A stretch of DNA of 44,423 nt from Bacteroidota bacterium (GCA_022707965.1 JAKIZO010000007.1:1-44423); one strand, 5' to 3'; positions 25,037 to 34,094 are shown, numbered from the stretch's first letter. Made by a program: numbers and translations. Notes: generated by a model not told the origin, from the letters alone.

Positions 25037-25188
25037 ATCCAGTTACAAAATTAAGTAAAAAATAACGAAATTTCTTTTGTTATATTATTCTCCCATATTA
25101 GAGTATAGAGAAGAATTGAAAAAAATAAATCCGTATTTTTACTTAATTCTTATTAAAATGAAATTGAAATTCGAAGATAGTCAAATCA

Positions 25189-26385
25189 TTAAAATGGATT
25201 TTCAACAAACATTTGTATCATTAGATTTTCTTTGCTTTGCCCGATATCCATTCTTAATACCATTCCTTGCATCAAGGCACGAAGACCAATTCCGTATGTA
25301 TATTGCATATCCCGATGAAATTCTGCAAAATCCCATTTTGGTGCCACTCTACCTAAATCACCAAAAAGTGCTAATTGCAAAACATCGATGCCAATTTTTC
25401 GCGTCCATTCGTAGTAATTGAAGGGGTTCCAATCGAGATTTTTCCTTAATTCCATAGAATAATATAGCATAGCTCTATCGTGATATCTCAAATCTTTGTA
25501 TCCACGAAGATACTTTGTTCCACCGAGTGTTGGACCTACGAAAAGTTTTCCTCTTTTATATTTGCCTTTGTATTTTGTGTCCCAGGAAGGTGTATCCATT
25601 GTAACAAAATTGAAGGCAAGAACGGATGGATATGAATTGATACCGTCAAAAATTGGGTAAAAGTATCGAAAATCAGCTTTCCATATATCAGCGGGGACAT
25701 CGCACCCAAAAGCTTTGAATTGTTTTATATACGAGACTTTCTGGTAAGTTCCATAAGTTGGGAAATATATGTAGTTTGTATTATCGTTCGATATAGAAAA
25801 ATCAACAGCGGCTGTAACAATCTTTAAATTTGCGTAATTATTTTTCAGTGTCATATCTCGATAAATAAGTTTAGTTTCTAAAAACAGTTTCCCTATTTCA
25901 CAGAATGGTTCATTTATCTGTTCTCTATTGCGAATATCTATTGTGTAATCAAAATCAGTATCTACTCCCTTACCAACTGGCAAAAGATGCTTTAAGTTCA
26001 ATTCGAACCAATAATCTGTGCCGTGCAAAAGTAAGTGCTGGTCCTCACGGGATTTATTGCTTCCCGGCACTATACCTCTTTCGTCAGGCGGACCAATGTA
26101 TTCTTTGACATCACCTAACTTGCCAACAAACAAGTCAGGTCTGATGAACTGCCTTTTAAATAAAGGGTTTTGCACTTCGTCTGCTTGAAGGTAAACGTAT
26201 TTTGAGCCATTAGAAGAAATTATGGCACCTGCTTTCGTAAATGAATTCTTTTGCGGATAGCCTTTTATACTTGTAAAGCTACCAACCACCCAGCCTATGG
26301 AATTGCTATAAAATCCGAAAGGAAGTGTATTGACACTAACGTTTGATGTGTCGCCTGCATTGGCAAATTCCGCTGCAGCAATCAT
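25189..26385 (-). CDS. BamA/TamA-type outer-membrane barrel (surface antigen domain), 5' end doubtful
   Basis: A 398-residue frame whose C-terminal two thirds read as a 16-strand surface-antigen barrel: GGTKYLRGYKDLRYHDRAML (the L-R-G-Y motif), QLALFGDLGRVAP, YGIGLRALMQGMVLRMDIG and a terminal Phe. No POTRA domains precede it. The ATG at 26385 begins inside a signal peptide: upstream codons in the same frame read IFISFS before MIAAAEFANAG, but end at a TGA, while an ATG at 26420-26422 in another frame reads MRILRYN. A one-base shift between 26395 and 26408 would join them into a normal signal peptide. So the gene may span 25189-26422 with a lesion or sequence error. Confidence 0.78.
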   Translation of the reverse strand: MIAAAEFANAGDTSNVSVNTLPFGFYSNSIGWVVGSFTSIKGYPQKNSFTKAGAIISSNGSKYVYLQADEVQNPLFKRQFIRPDLFVGKLGDVKEYIGPPDERGIVPGSNKSREDQHLLLHGTDYWFELNLKHLLPVGKGVDTDFDYTIDIRNREQINEPFCEIGKLFLETKLIYRDMTLKNNYANLKIVTAAVDFSISNDNTNYIYFPTYGTYQKVSYIKQFKAFGCDVPADIWKADFRYFYPIFDGINSYPSVLAFNFVTMDTPSWDTKYKGKYKRGKLFVGPTLGGTKYLRGYKDLRYHDRAMLYYSMELRKNLDWNPFNYYEWTRKIGIDVLQLALFGDLGRVAPKWDFAEFHRDMQYTYGIGLRALMQGMVLRMDIGQSKENLMIQMFVENPF

Positions 26386-26591
26386 ACTGAATGATATGAA
26401 TATTATATCTCAGTATTCTCATACTATATCTTGATTTTTTACAATATTAAGCAAAATTTCCTTTCATACCAATAAATACGTCAAAATGATATTTACGAAA
26501 ATATTTACAAAAATCAACTATAAAATATTAATTTTGCTATTCAATAAAAATTTTGTTCGAGTTATATAATATTTTTGACGAAAGTTAGTAT

Positions 26592-27131
26592 TTGCAGAAA
26601 AGCAAGAAATATATAATTAGCAAGCTATTAGCACTGGTGATAATTCCTGCAATATTAATAAACTCAGCGGGATATGCGCTATTATTCTCAATTTCTCAAA
26701 GAATAATTAAAAAAGAAATAAAACAACTGCTGAAATCAAGCTTACCTGAAACGGAAGTTGAGCTTTTGAAAATTAAAATTGGCGACCCAAATTACAGAAA
26801 ATTCGAAAAAAACGAGTTCTTCTATTTCGGACGGCTCTATGATGTGATAAAAATGGAAGTTTCTGATGGTTATATGCACATTAAATGCATTAACGACAAA
26901 AAAGAAGAACTGCTTTTCATAAATTTAGATGAATTGATACGCAACACATATCAATACGAGGGAAGCCGAGGATATTTTATTAGTAAGATATTATCGCTAT
27001 TGCTATTCTTCGAAGAGCTTGCAAAAACAATCTTCCTACCCAATATTTCTTTAATTCAAAATAACAGGATTAATACTGAAAAATTCATTTCCTTTATTAC
27101 TGAGGTACCGACACCACCACCAGAAATATAA
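26592..27131 (+). CDS. Hypothetical membrane-associated protein with proline-rich C-terminus
   Basis: A 179-residue protein starting from TTG at 26592; there is no ATG before the hydrophobic N-terminal segment (about 9-32, ISKLLALVIIPAILINSAGYALLF), which looks like a signal anchor. A soluble domain follows, a second weakly hydrophobic segment lies near 130-145, and the end is EVPTPPPEI. Family not recognised. It lies 64 nt before a TonB-dependent receptor on the same strand; small anchored proteins often precede such receptors in Bacteroidota, so a supporting role is possible but unproven. Confidence 0.65.
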   Translation: MQKSKKYIISKLLALVIIPAILINSAGYALLFSISQRIIKKEIKQLLKSSLPETEVELLKIKIGDPNYRKFEKNEFFYFGRLYDVIKMEVSDGYMHIKCINDKKEELLFINLDELIRNTYQYEGSRGYFISKILSLLLFFEELAKTIFLPNISLIQNNRINTEKFISFITEVPTPPPEI

Positions 27132-27195
27132 AAGTATCGTAGAAACTACTATTTTACTAAAAAAAACATATTTCAAACAAATATTTGAGGAATTT

Positions 27196-29211
27196 ATGAG
27201 AAACATAAGCATATATATTGTTTTTCTTTGTCTTTTGTTTAATTCAGCACTTGCAAGTAAAGACACATTGCGGGTGTATCGTCTTGGCGATGTAGTTGTA
27301 AGCGGAGTTCAAACCACACCGCAAATAACCGCATCGTCGTCGGTGATTGATTTGAAAATGCTCTCAATTTCTGACGTTAAGTCTTTCTCTGAGTTGCAAC
27401 TATATATGCCATCAACTATGGTGCGGACAAATTCCCGAGGCGAAGCGTTGCCATTCATTAGAGGTGCGGGCGAACGCCAGATGGGATTGTTCCTTGATGG
27501 TGCAATGATTAATATTCCCTGGGACAACCGCTTGGACTTGAATATTGTTCCAACAGAAATGATTGGACGTGTTAAAGTTGAGAAAAACTCGAATTCAGCA
27601 CTATGGGGACCGAATATTCTTGGTGGTGTAGTTAGCATTTCCTCTTACGAAAGAGTATCGGACGGCATTGGTGGGAATGTGAAACTTCAATATACAGATG
27701 GTGGCGGAAAGTATATCGCAGCTTCGAACGACGGCAAATTCGGTGATTTCAACTATCTCACAGCAGTAAGCTACAACAAATCAGATGGATTTTTAATGTC
27801 GAAAGATGCACCGAACACATTGCTACATCAGTCGCAAAACTCTCGCCTTCGCACAAACAGCGATTTTGAGAGGCTGAACTTTTTCATTCGCTCAGAATAC
27901 AAGCCTACGCAAGGCACCTCGCTTGGTCTGTCCTACAATTTCACTACTGCCGAAAAAGGTGTTCCAAGCGAAGAATATCTCTATGCGAAAGATGCACGTT
28001 TCTGGCGCTATTCCGATGTAAATCGTAATGTTGTTACTTTCAATGCAGAACAGTATTTAGGACAGAATTTGATTTTCCGCACAACGCTTTGGGGCGACTT
28101 TTTCAATCAGCAAATCGATGCCTATGATTCCACATATTCGACCATAAAAACAAAGCAAAAGGACAAAGATTTCACATTTGGCAACCGCTTTGCTCTCGAA
28201 TATGAACTGTTCGAGAAGAACTGGCTGACCGCAGTTTTTAATTCATATTATTCTTTGCATAAGGAAAAGATTGACAACAACTCAGAAGACGAATTCTCGC
28301 AATTCACATATTCAGCTGGAATTGAATACAAATCAAGCTACAAGGATGTAAATTTTGTAGCAGGAGCTACATACGATGGTTGTGTAACACCAAAAACAGG
28401 AATATACAAAGATAGCGAAGGCGAAACATTCCAGGATTTTGGGCTTTTTGTAGGTTCGCGATATTATTTAACAGATGAAATTTCTACTTTTGCGAATATT
28501 TCACGAAGGACGCGCTTCCCGACCTTACGAGAAGCTTATTCCGGTGCATTAGGAAAATTTGTTCCGAACCCTGACCTTGGTGCTGAAACCGGGTTGCTGA
28601 TTGATTGGGGAATTAGTTACACTTCTGAAATTGTTAATCTGAATATTACCGCATTCGGAAGCTTCTACGACGACTTAATTATCCGTATAAAAGTGCCGAA
28701 AGACCACCCTCTCTACGACCCGCAATATCCCAACATGCGTATGAGAGACAACCTTGCCGAAGCAACTGTTTATGGAGCAGAACTTGGCTTTAATTTATTC
28801 CCAAATTCGAATATTTTGTTTTATGGAAATGCCACATTTATGAAATCCGAGGGTAAAGAGCAAGGCAGTAAAGTTGACCACCTCGAATACAAACCCGAAT
28901 TGCAAGCATCGTTGATAGCAGGATATAAGTTTGATTTCGGACTTACCCCACAAATAGAATTAGAGCATATCGGAAAGCAATATGCACTAAATGCTAAGCA
29001 ATATGCACTAAATGCTATCTCAGGGAAGTTCGACGAACTCGAAAACTACACTTTGCTCAATTTCCGTATTGGATATAATTTTGACCTGTATGGGAACAAT
29101 ATAGAAGTATTCGCTCGTATCAACAATATTACTGATGAATATTTCTTGACGCAAATTGGGCTTCCCGGCTACGGCAGAACATTTACTTGCGGAATTAGTG
29201 TAAGATATTAA
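27196..29211 (+). CDS. TonB-dependent outer-membrane receptor
   Basis: A 671-residue receptor. A signal peptide (1-20) is followed by a plug domain (about 30-150: DVVVSGVQTT, RTNSRGEALPFIRGAGERQMGLFLDG, VEKNSNSALWGPNILGGVVSI) and a 22-strand barrel ending in an aromatic-rich C-terminus (TFTCGISVRY). The sequence RLGDVVVSG after the signal may be the TonB box. It imports a siderophore, vitamin, metal or sugar through TonB energy; substrate not deducible. Oddity: a perfect 21-bp tandem duplication at 28975-29016 repeats KQYALNA in the barrel. The barrel lacks the N-terminal carboxypeptidase-like domain of SusC proteins. Confidence 0.93.
   Translation: MRNISIYIVFLCLLFNSALASKDTLRVYRLGDVVVSGVQTTPQITASSSVIDLKMLSISDVKSFSELQLYMPSTMVRTNSRGEALPFIRGAGERQMGLFLDGAMINIPWDNRLDLNIVPTEMIGRVKVEKNSNSALWGPNILGGVVSISSYERVSDGIGGNVKLQYTDGGGKYIAASNDGKFGDFNYLTAVSYNKSDGFLMSKDAPNTLLHQSQNSRLRTNSDFERLNFFIRSEYKPTQGTSLGLSYNFTTAEKGVPSEEYLYAKDARFWRYSDVNRNVVTFNAEQYLGQNLIFRTTLWGDFFNQQIDAYDSTYSTIKTKQKDKDFTFGNRFALEYELFEKNWLTAVFNSYYSLHKEKIDNNSEDEFSQFTYSAGIEYKSSYKDVNFVAGATYDGCVTPKTGIYKDSEGETFQDFGLFVGSRYYLTDEISTFANISRRTRFPTLREAYSGALGKFVPNPDLGAETGLLIDWGISYTSEIVNLNITAFGSFYDDLIIRIKVPKDHPLYDPQYPNMRMRDNLAEATVYGAELGFNLFPNSNILFYGNATFMKSEGKEQGSKVDHLEYKPELQASLIAGYKFDFGLTPQIELEHIGKQYALNAKQYALNAISGKFDELENYTLLNFRIGYNFDLYGNNIEVFARINNITDEYFLTQIGLPGYGRTFTCGISVRY
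28975..29016 (+). repeat. Perfect 21-bp tandem duplication inside the TonB receptor gene
   Basis: The unit (28975-28995) recurs without change at 28996-29016. It keeps the frame and inserts a second KQYALNA. The exact identity, including synonymous positions, points to a recent event. Confidence 0.95.
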
Positions 29212-29235
29212 TCCTTGTTTGTTTCGTTTTGCTAT

Positions 29236-29270
29236 TATCCTTCGGAAGGTTTCAGAACCTTCCGAAGGTT
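29236..29270. repeat. Dispersed double-palindrome repeat, copy 6
   Basis: ATCCTTCGGAAGGT and ACCTTCCGAAGGTT flank TTCAGA, 25 nt past the stop of the TonB receptor gene. The arms pair with a single change at the outer end. Position fits a terminator before the CheV-type gene. Confidence 0.88.
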
Positions 29271-29427
29271 CAAAATAGATACTTTCAACACCGCCCAATA
29301 TTTCAATCTAACACACCGACATAAGTTTAATCTAAAGAATAAAAAAAGATTAACGATAAATTCATTATTAATATATTGATTTTTTCGTTTATTATTTGTA
29401 TGTTATAAATAAAAACGAGGTTCTTTT

Positions 29428-30375
29428 ATGGCAACTCAAACAAATATCCTACTTGAAACCGGGACAAACGAACTCGAAATAGTAGAATTTGTTATTGATT
29501 TTACAGATGAAAATGGAGTTCAGCAGACGCAATCATTCGGTGTAAATGTTGCAAAGGTGCGGGAAATCATTCGAATGCCGCAATTGACAAAACTTCCAAA
29601 TTTGCACGAGTGCGTCTGTGGAGTGTTTAATTTGCGTGGAGTGGTTATTCCTGCGCTTGATTTGCGTAAGTATCTCTATGGTATTCCATCGGATTTGATA
29701 GACAACAAAATGATTATTACAGAATTCAACAAACTACGGGTTGGATTAATTGTTACTGATGTTAAGCGAATACACAGAATTTCCTGGACCGATATTACTA
29801 CACCCGACGCAATGGAAGAATTCGGAAGCGACAAATCATCAATTGTTGGGATAATTAATTTGAAAGATGTAACTGTGCTGATGCTCGATATTGAAAAAAT
29901 TGTTGCTGATATTGACCCATCCTCGGCTATTGATGTCAAACAAAAAGTAGAAAAATTTGAGAAAAAATTGCGTGCCATTACTGCTGAGGATTCTCAAACA
30001 ATTCGTAGAATGATTACCGATAGATTGAAGATTGCAGGATTTGAAATTGAAGCATTTCACAATGGCGAAGAAGCCTGCAAACGCCTGCAAGAAATCGCTC
30101 AAAAAGTGCGTGAAGGCGAAAAACTGGAAAATTACTGCGATATTGTTATCACCGATATTGAAATGCCTGTTATGGATGGCTATACTTTAACGAAATTAAT
30201 AAAAACAGACCCAATTTTGCAGAATTTGCCTGTTGTGATTTTCTCTTCTATTATTTCAGAAGATGTGCTTCACAAAGGGAAAGCAGTCGGTGCCAATGCA
30301 CAACTTACAAAGCCACAGATAGGGGAACTACTTTCAACAGTTAGATATTTAATTGATGAAAATAATCAGCCTTAA
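29428..30375 (+). CDS. cheV: CheV-type chemotaxis coupling protein (CheW domain plus receiver)
   Basis: A 315-residue fusion. Residues about 18-165 form a CheW domain (FGVNVAKVREIIRMPQLTKLP, VFNLRGVVIPALDLRKYL), and about 180-312 a response-regulator receiver with acidic residues Glu187/Asp188, phosphoacceptor Asp243 (VITDIEMPVMDG) and Lys295. CheV couples receptors to CheA and uses phosphorylation of the receiver for adaptation. No cheA, receptor or flagellar gene is in the window, so it may serve a distant array or another signalling complex. The ribosome-binding site appears to be ACGAGG just upstream. Confidence 0.9.
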   Translation: MATQTNILLETGTNELEIVEFVIDFTDENGVQQTQSFGVNVAKVREIIRMPQLTKLPNLHECVCGVFNLRGVVIPALDLRKYLYGIPSDLIDNKMIITEFNKLRVGLIVTDVKRIHRISWTDITTPDAMEEFGSDKSSIVGIINLKDVTVLMLDIEKIVADIDPSSAIDVKQKVEKFEKKLRAITAEDSQTIRRMITDRLKIAGFEIEAFHNGEEACKRLQEIAQKVREGEKLENYCDIVITDIEMPVMDGYTLTKLIKTDPILQNLPVVIFSSIISEDVLHKGKAVGANAQLTKPQIGELLSTVRYLIDENNQP

Positions 30376-30397
30376 TAAAAATAGTTAATGAGTTTAT

Positions 30398-31729
30398 ATG
30401 AAAAAACTTTTACTAATTAGTATCGTATTGTGCGTTTCAGCTTTTTTGGTGTCATTTCTAAATAGCGCGAATACACCAAAATTTAAGTATTCAGATTTTG
30501 AAACACCCAAGTATTGTGGCACAACTTGCCATCGCGATATATATAATCAATGGTCGCAATCAATGATGTCCCAATCGTACATACACGAATGGGACGAGAT
30601 TGAATATTTTATGCTTGCACTGCCTCACGCCCGACTTGACGAAAAGGTTGCAGAAGTAGAAGCGGGATGCAATGGCTGCCACGCTCCACTTGCTCTCCTT
30701 ACAGGCGACATTCCACCGAAGCCACCTTCAGCGGGAACACGAGCAAACGAAGGTGTCTCCTGCGAGGTATGCCATTTGATTGCAGGATTTGAAGGGGATA
30801 TTCCTTATAATTTCAAACCGGGCAAAACAAAGTATAATTCGCGAATTGGCGAGGTTGCCTCTCCCGTGCACAAAATCGAAGTTAATCCTATAATGAAAAC
30901 AGGCGATTTCTGCGGAATTTGCCATAATGAAAAAAGTCCTTATGGTGTATGGGTGAAATCGACACATCTGGAATGGAAAGAAGGACCCTACGCAAAGGAA
31001 AACGTTCATTGTCAGGATTGCCATATGCCAAGAGCTCAAAGTATAAAGGCAGCTATGGGCAAAGTCTATTCTGATGTTCGGCAGCATATTTTTGCAGGGG
31101 CTCACGACCCATCGAAAGTACGCGGAACAATTGAACTCAAAGTGTATCCCGACCACAGCGAATGCGAACCCGGCGATGCTTTAAAACTTTCCGTTACATT
31201 GTATAACCAGAAAACGGGGCATAAGTTTCCTACGGGTTCGGTCGAAGATAGATTAGTTTGGCTCGAACTTGTTGCTATTGATGAGGACGGCACAAAGTAT
31301 CACATTCCTGTAAACAAAAAAGGCTTCCCCGGCGAGGAGTATACTATTTCCACCAAAACCCTTGCCTATCAGGATATGGGAGTGCCACTGAAAGACCCGA
31401 ACTTTAAAGGATTAGAGCGCGATGATATCCCCGAAGGCAACCGTATTTTCCGTATGCCATACTTCGACCCGCAAGGAAGAATGACCATTCAGCAATGGAA
31501 TACTGCTTCGCTTGGAGTTGATTACCGCATCGGACCTCGTGAAACTAAAATCGAGTACTTTACTTTTCATATACCCGAAAATATTAAATCAAAAGAACTT
31601 ACGTTCAAAGCAACCCTGTTTTATCAATTGCTTGTCAGCTCAGTCGGGAAATACTTGAATGTTCCCGAAGAGGAATACCGCCCATTTGAAGTTAATACTG
31701 CTTACGCAAAAGTAAAAATAATTGACTAA
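30398..31729 (+). CDS. Pentaheme c-type cytochrome (cytochrome c554-like family)
   Basis: A 443-residue exported protein with a signal anchor or peptide (1-24). Five heme sites: Cys40-X3-Cys44-His45 (CGTTCH, an unusual three-residue spacing), then CNGCH (91-95), CEVCH (122-126), CGICH (172-176) and CQDCH (205-209). The layout CxxCH...IYNQWSQSMM is that of the cytochrome c554 / multiheme family. Residues 235-443 form a beta-sandwich-like part with the motif TGHKFPTG. It probably carries electrons in the periplasm or at the outer membrane. The next gene, 9 nt on, encodes a heme-bearing barrel, so both may work together. Confidence 0.9.
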   Translation: MKKLLLISIVLCVSAFLVSFLNSANTPKFKYSDFETPKYCGTTCHRDIYNQWSQSMMSQSYIHEWDEIEYFMLALPHARLDEKVAEVEAGCNGCHAPLALLTGDIPPKPPSAGTRANEGVSCEVCHLIAGFEGDIPYNFKPGKTKYNSRIGEVASPVHKIEVNPIMKTGDFCGICHNEKSPYGVWVKSTHLEWKEGPYAKENVHCQDCHMPRAQSIKAAMGKVYSDVRQHIFAGAHDPSKVRGTIELKVYPDHSECEPGDALKLSVTLYNQKTGHKFPTGSVEDRLVWLELVAIDEDGTKYHIPVNKKGFPGEEYTISTKTLAYQDMGVPLKDPNFKGLERDDIPEGNRIFRMPYFDPQGRMTIQQWNTASLGVDYRIGPRETKIEYFTFHIPENIKSKELTFKATLFYQLLVSSVGKYLNVPEEEYRPFEVNTAYAKVKIID

Positions 31730-31738
31730 GGTGAAAAA

Positions 31739-32932
31739 ATGAGAAAATTAGCTTTAATTATTCTTGTTGTGTGCATTTTTCTGGAAGCATACAACCAAGC
31801 AATGGCTATTCCTGCATTTGCTCGTCAGTATAGACTGTCCTGTCAGACCTGCCACGCTCCCGCTCCAAGACTTAAGCCGTATGGTGATGAATTTGCAGGG
31901 AATGGATTTAAATTCAAAGACAGCGAAGCACCAAGATACTTCCTTGAAACAGGTGATAGTGAACTATCATTGATGAGGGAGTTCCCTATTGGATTTAGGT
32001 TTGACTTGAACGCAACTTATAATAACGCGAACAAAAAGCAAGGCGATTTTGCTACTCCTTATGTCTTGAAGATATTATCGGGAGGGACGATTGCCCCTGA
32101 TGTTGCTTATTACTTCTACTTTTTCTTTTCAGAAAGAGGTGAAGTTGCGGGGATTGAAGATGCTTATATAATGTTTAATGATTTATTCAATATTGATTTA
32201 GATTTATACATTGGGCAATACCAGATTTCTGACCCGCTTTTCAAACGAGAACTTCGTTTGACATTTGCTGATTACAACATCTACAAAACAAAAGTTGGGC
32301 TTGCAAAGGCAAATCTTGCTTACGACCGCGGGGTTATGCTCACTTTGGGGCTCGAAACGGGCACTGACGTTGTTTTGCAAGTCGGCAATGGTAATGGCAT
32401 TGCTGCTGCAAATGAAGCAAGACTATTCGACAAGGATAAGTATAAAAACTACTCCGCAAGAATTTCCCAAGATATCGGAGAATTCGCCCGAATTGGTGCA
32501 TTTTCCTACATTGGTCGGGAAAGTATTAGTAACAACTTCACTCGAAGCAACACAGATTTCACTATTTTCGGACCTGATTTGACTTTAAGTTACAACGATA
32601 TTCTGGAACTTAACGTTCAATATTTGTTCCGAACAGACAAAAACACACTTCGCAATTCTGCTGCTTCGACAGCTGATAAAGAAATCAAGACCGATGGCGG
32701 TTTTGCCGAGTTGATTTTCACTCCACAAGGCGATAATTCTGGTCCTTATGGTGCTGTGTTATTTAATTATATCAATAGCGACTACAAAGAATTAAACGAA
32801 AAGTCGCTAACATTGCACGCAGGGCACGCAATCCGCCGTAATCTAAGAGTATTTACCGAATACACTTATACCGATAGCAAGCAATTAGGAAAATTTGGGA
32901 AAGCAGCGGTAGGAATTATGGCAGGATTTTAG
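31739..32932 (+). CDS. Outer-membrane barrel with an N-terminal c-type heme site
   Basis: A 397-residue protein. A signal peptide (about 1-23) is followed at once by FARQYRLSCQTCHAPAPRLKPYG, with the heme site Cys35-X2-Cys38-His39. The rest is a beta-barrel: alternating strands with aromatic girdles (FPIGFRFDLNATYNN, YYFYFFFSERGEVAG, DLYIGQYQISDPLF, LRVFTEYTYTD) to the end. The family occurs beside multiheme cytochromes; the heme would sit at the periplasmic mouth of the pore. It follows the pentaheme cytochrome gene by 9 nt with AAGGTG before its ATG, so the pair is one operon. An electron-transfer role is inferred. Confidence 0.85.
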   Translation: MRKLALIILVVCIFLEAYNQAMAIPAFARQYRLSCQTCHAPAPRLKPYGDEFAGNGFKFKDSEAPRYFLETGDSELSLMREFPIGFRFDLNATYNNANKKQGDFATPYVLKILSGGTIAPDVAYYFYFFFSERGEVAGIEDAYIMFNDLFNIDLDLYIGQYQISDPLFKRELRLTFADYNIYKTKVGLAKANLAYDRGVMLTLGLETGTDVVLQVGNGNGIAAANEARLFDKDKYKNYSARISQDIGEFARIGAFSYIGRESISNNFTRSNTDFTIFGPDLTLSYNDILELNVQYLFRTDKNTLRNSAASTADKEIKTDGGFAELIFTPQGDNSGPYGAVLFNYINSDYKELNEKSLTLHAGHAIRRNLRVFTEYTYTDSKQLGKFGKAAVGIMAGF

Positions 32933-32997
32933 GAATATATTTAAAAAATTTTTTCTTAAATTAACAAATAATTGAATTAGATAATTTATTTTAAAGA

Positions 32998-33477
32998 ATG
33001 AAGAAATATTCAATATTTGATAGGATTATTGATATTTGTGGTGTTGTTATTTTAATTATTATGTGGTATCACACTTTCAGTAATTATAATTATTTGCCTT
33101 CATCGATACCAACACATTATAATTGGTTTGGAGAAGTAGATGGCTTCGGTCAAAAACAGATTATTAGTATTATGCCAATATTTGCAAGCGTGTTGTTTGT
33201 TGGATTTTCACTTATTAACCATTTCTTATCAGGTAACAAACCCTCGATTCTTAAATTTAATTCTATTCAAATATTTTGGTGTAACAGATTAATTAGTCTA
33301 CTTAAATTAATTTTTGTTTTAATCATTGGATTGATTCACTATAAAACTATTCAAATTGCATTCGGAAAATGTGATTCGCTTGGAAGTTGGTTTGTGTCGG
33401 TCTCGTTTAGCATAATTATGTTGGTTTTAATTTATTTCTTAAATAAAATAATAAAAACAAATAGCAATAAATTATGA
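32998..33477 (+). CDS. DUF1648 domain membrane protein
   Basis: A 159-residue integral membrane protein with about four hydrophobic segments. Between the first two it has the DUF1648 signature YLPSSIPTHYNWFGEVDGFGQK (P-x-x-I-P-x-H-x-N-x-x-G-x-x-D-x-x-x). Relatives include the N-terminal part of SdpI-type immunity proteins, but the SdpI domain is not seen. Its stop overlaps the start of the methyltransferase gene by 4 nt (ATGA), so the two are coupled. AT-richer than the genes around it. Confidence 0.8.
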   Translation: MKKYSIFDRIIDICGVVILIIMWYHTFSNYNYLPSSIPTHYNWFGEVDGFGQKQIISIMPIFASVLFVGFSLINHFLSGNKPSILKFNSIQIFWCNRLISLLKLIFVLIIGLIHYKTIQIAFGKCDSLGSWFVSVSFSIIMLVLIYFLNKIIKTNSNKL

Positions 33478-34094
33478 ACCCCTGGCTAAGTATTGAAGCT
33501 GAAGACTATGAAAATCATATGTCTGATAGCAATGTATATCAATTGCAAACTTTAAATTCAATAATGCTATCGCAAATATCAGACTACAAGCCTAATTCAC
33601 TTGCAATTTTTGGAATAGCAACAGGCAATGGATTAGAGTATACAGAAATGATGGATATTGTATATGCAATTGATATTAACGACAAGTATTTAACTACTTG
33701 TAAAAATAGATTTGCAAATCGTAATAATATAAAATATCTTAACTTAGACATTGATAATAGCATATTACCTTTTACAAATGTTGATATGGCAATATGCAAT
33801 TTAGTGTTAGAATATATTGATTATGTTGGCTTTATCAAAAAGATTAGTTCAATACTAAACAAAAATGGTATATTGTCAATTGTTTATCAAAATGAACTAA
33901 AATATGGTTTTGTTAGTAAAACTAAATATTCCGAAGTATTCGAATGCCTGAATTCAATTTACCATAATATTGACAAAAAAACAGTAATTGAAACATCAAA
34001 AACAAGCGGGCTTACTGTTTCAAAATCTTTAGAATACAAACTTCTTAATGGCAAAACATTCACCAGAATTGACCTCAGGAAAAATAATAATTAA
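33474..34094 (+). CDS. Class I SAM-dependent methyltransferase
   Basis: A 206-residue soluble protein with a Rossmann methyltransferase core: glycine loop IFGIATGNGLEY near 44-56, acidic end of strand two at VYAIDINDKY, DIDNSILPF, then DMAICNLVLEYID and a C-terminal ...ILNKNGILSIVYQ. These are the usual SAM-binding motifs. The substrate is not clear; distant relatives methylate small molecules or lipids. It overlaps the DUF1648 gene by 4 nt. High A+T, like its partner, which may mean recent acquisition. Confidence 0.85.
   Translation: MNPWLSIEAEDYENHMSDSNVYQLQTLNSIMLSQISDYKPNSLAIFGIATGNGLEYTEMMDIVYAIDINDKYLTTCKNRFANRNNIKYLNLDIDNSILPFTNVDMAICNLVLEYIDYVGFIKKISSILNKNGILSIVYQNELKYGFVSKTKYSEVFECLNSIYHNIDKKTVIETSKTSGLTVSKSLEYKLLNGKTFTRIDLRKNNN

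Noticed and set aside
25077..25421. 114-codon plus-strand frame over the end of the BamA-like gene
   Set aside because: It is the antisense shadow of the barrel gene; no start context and no protein-like pattern.
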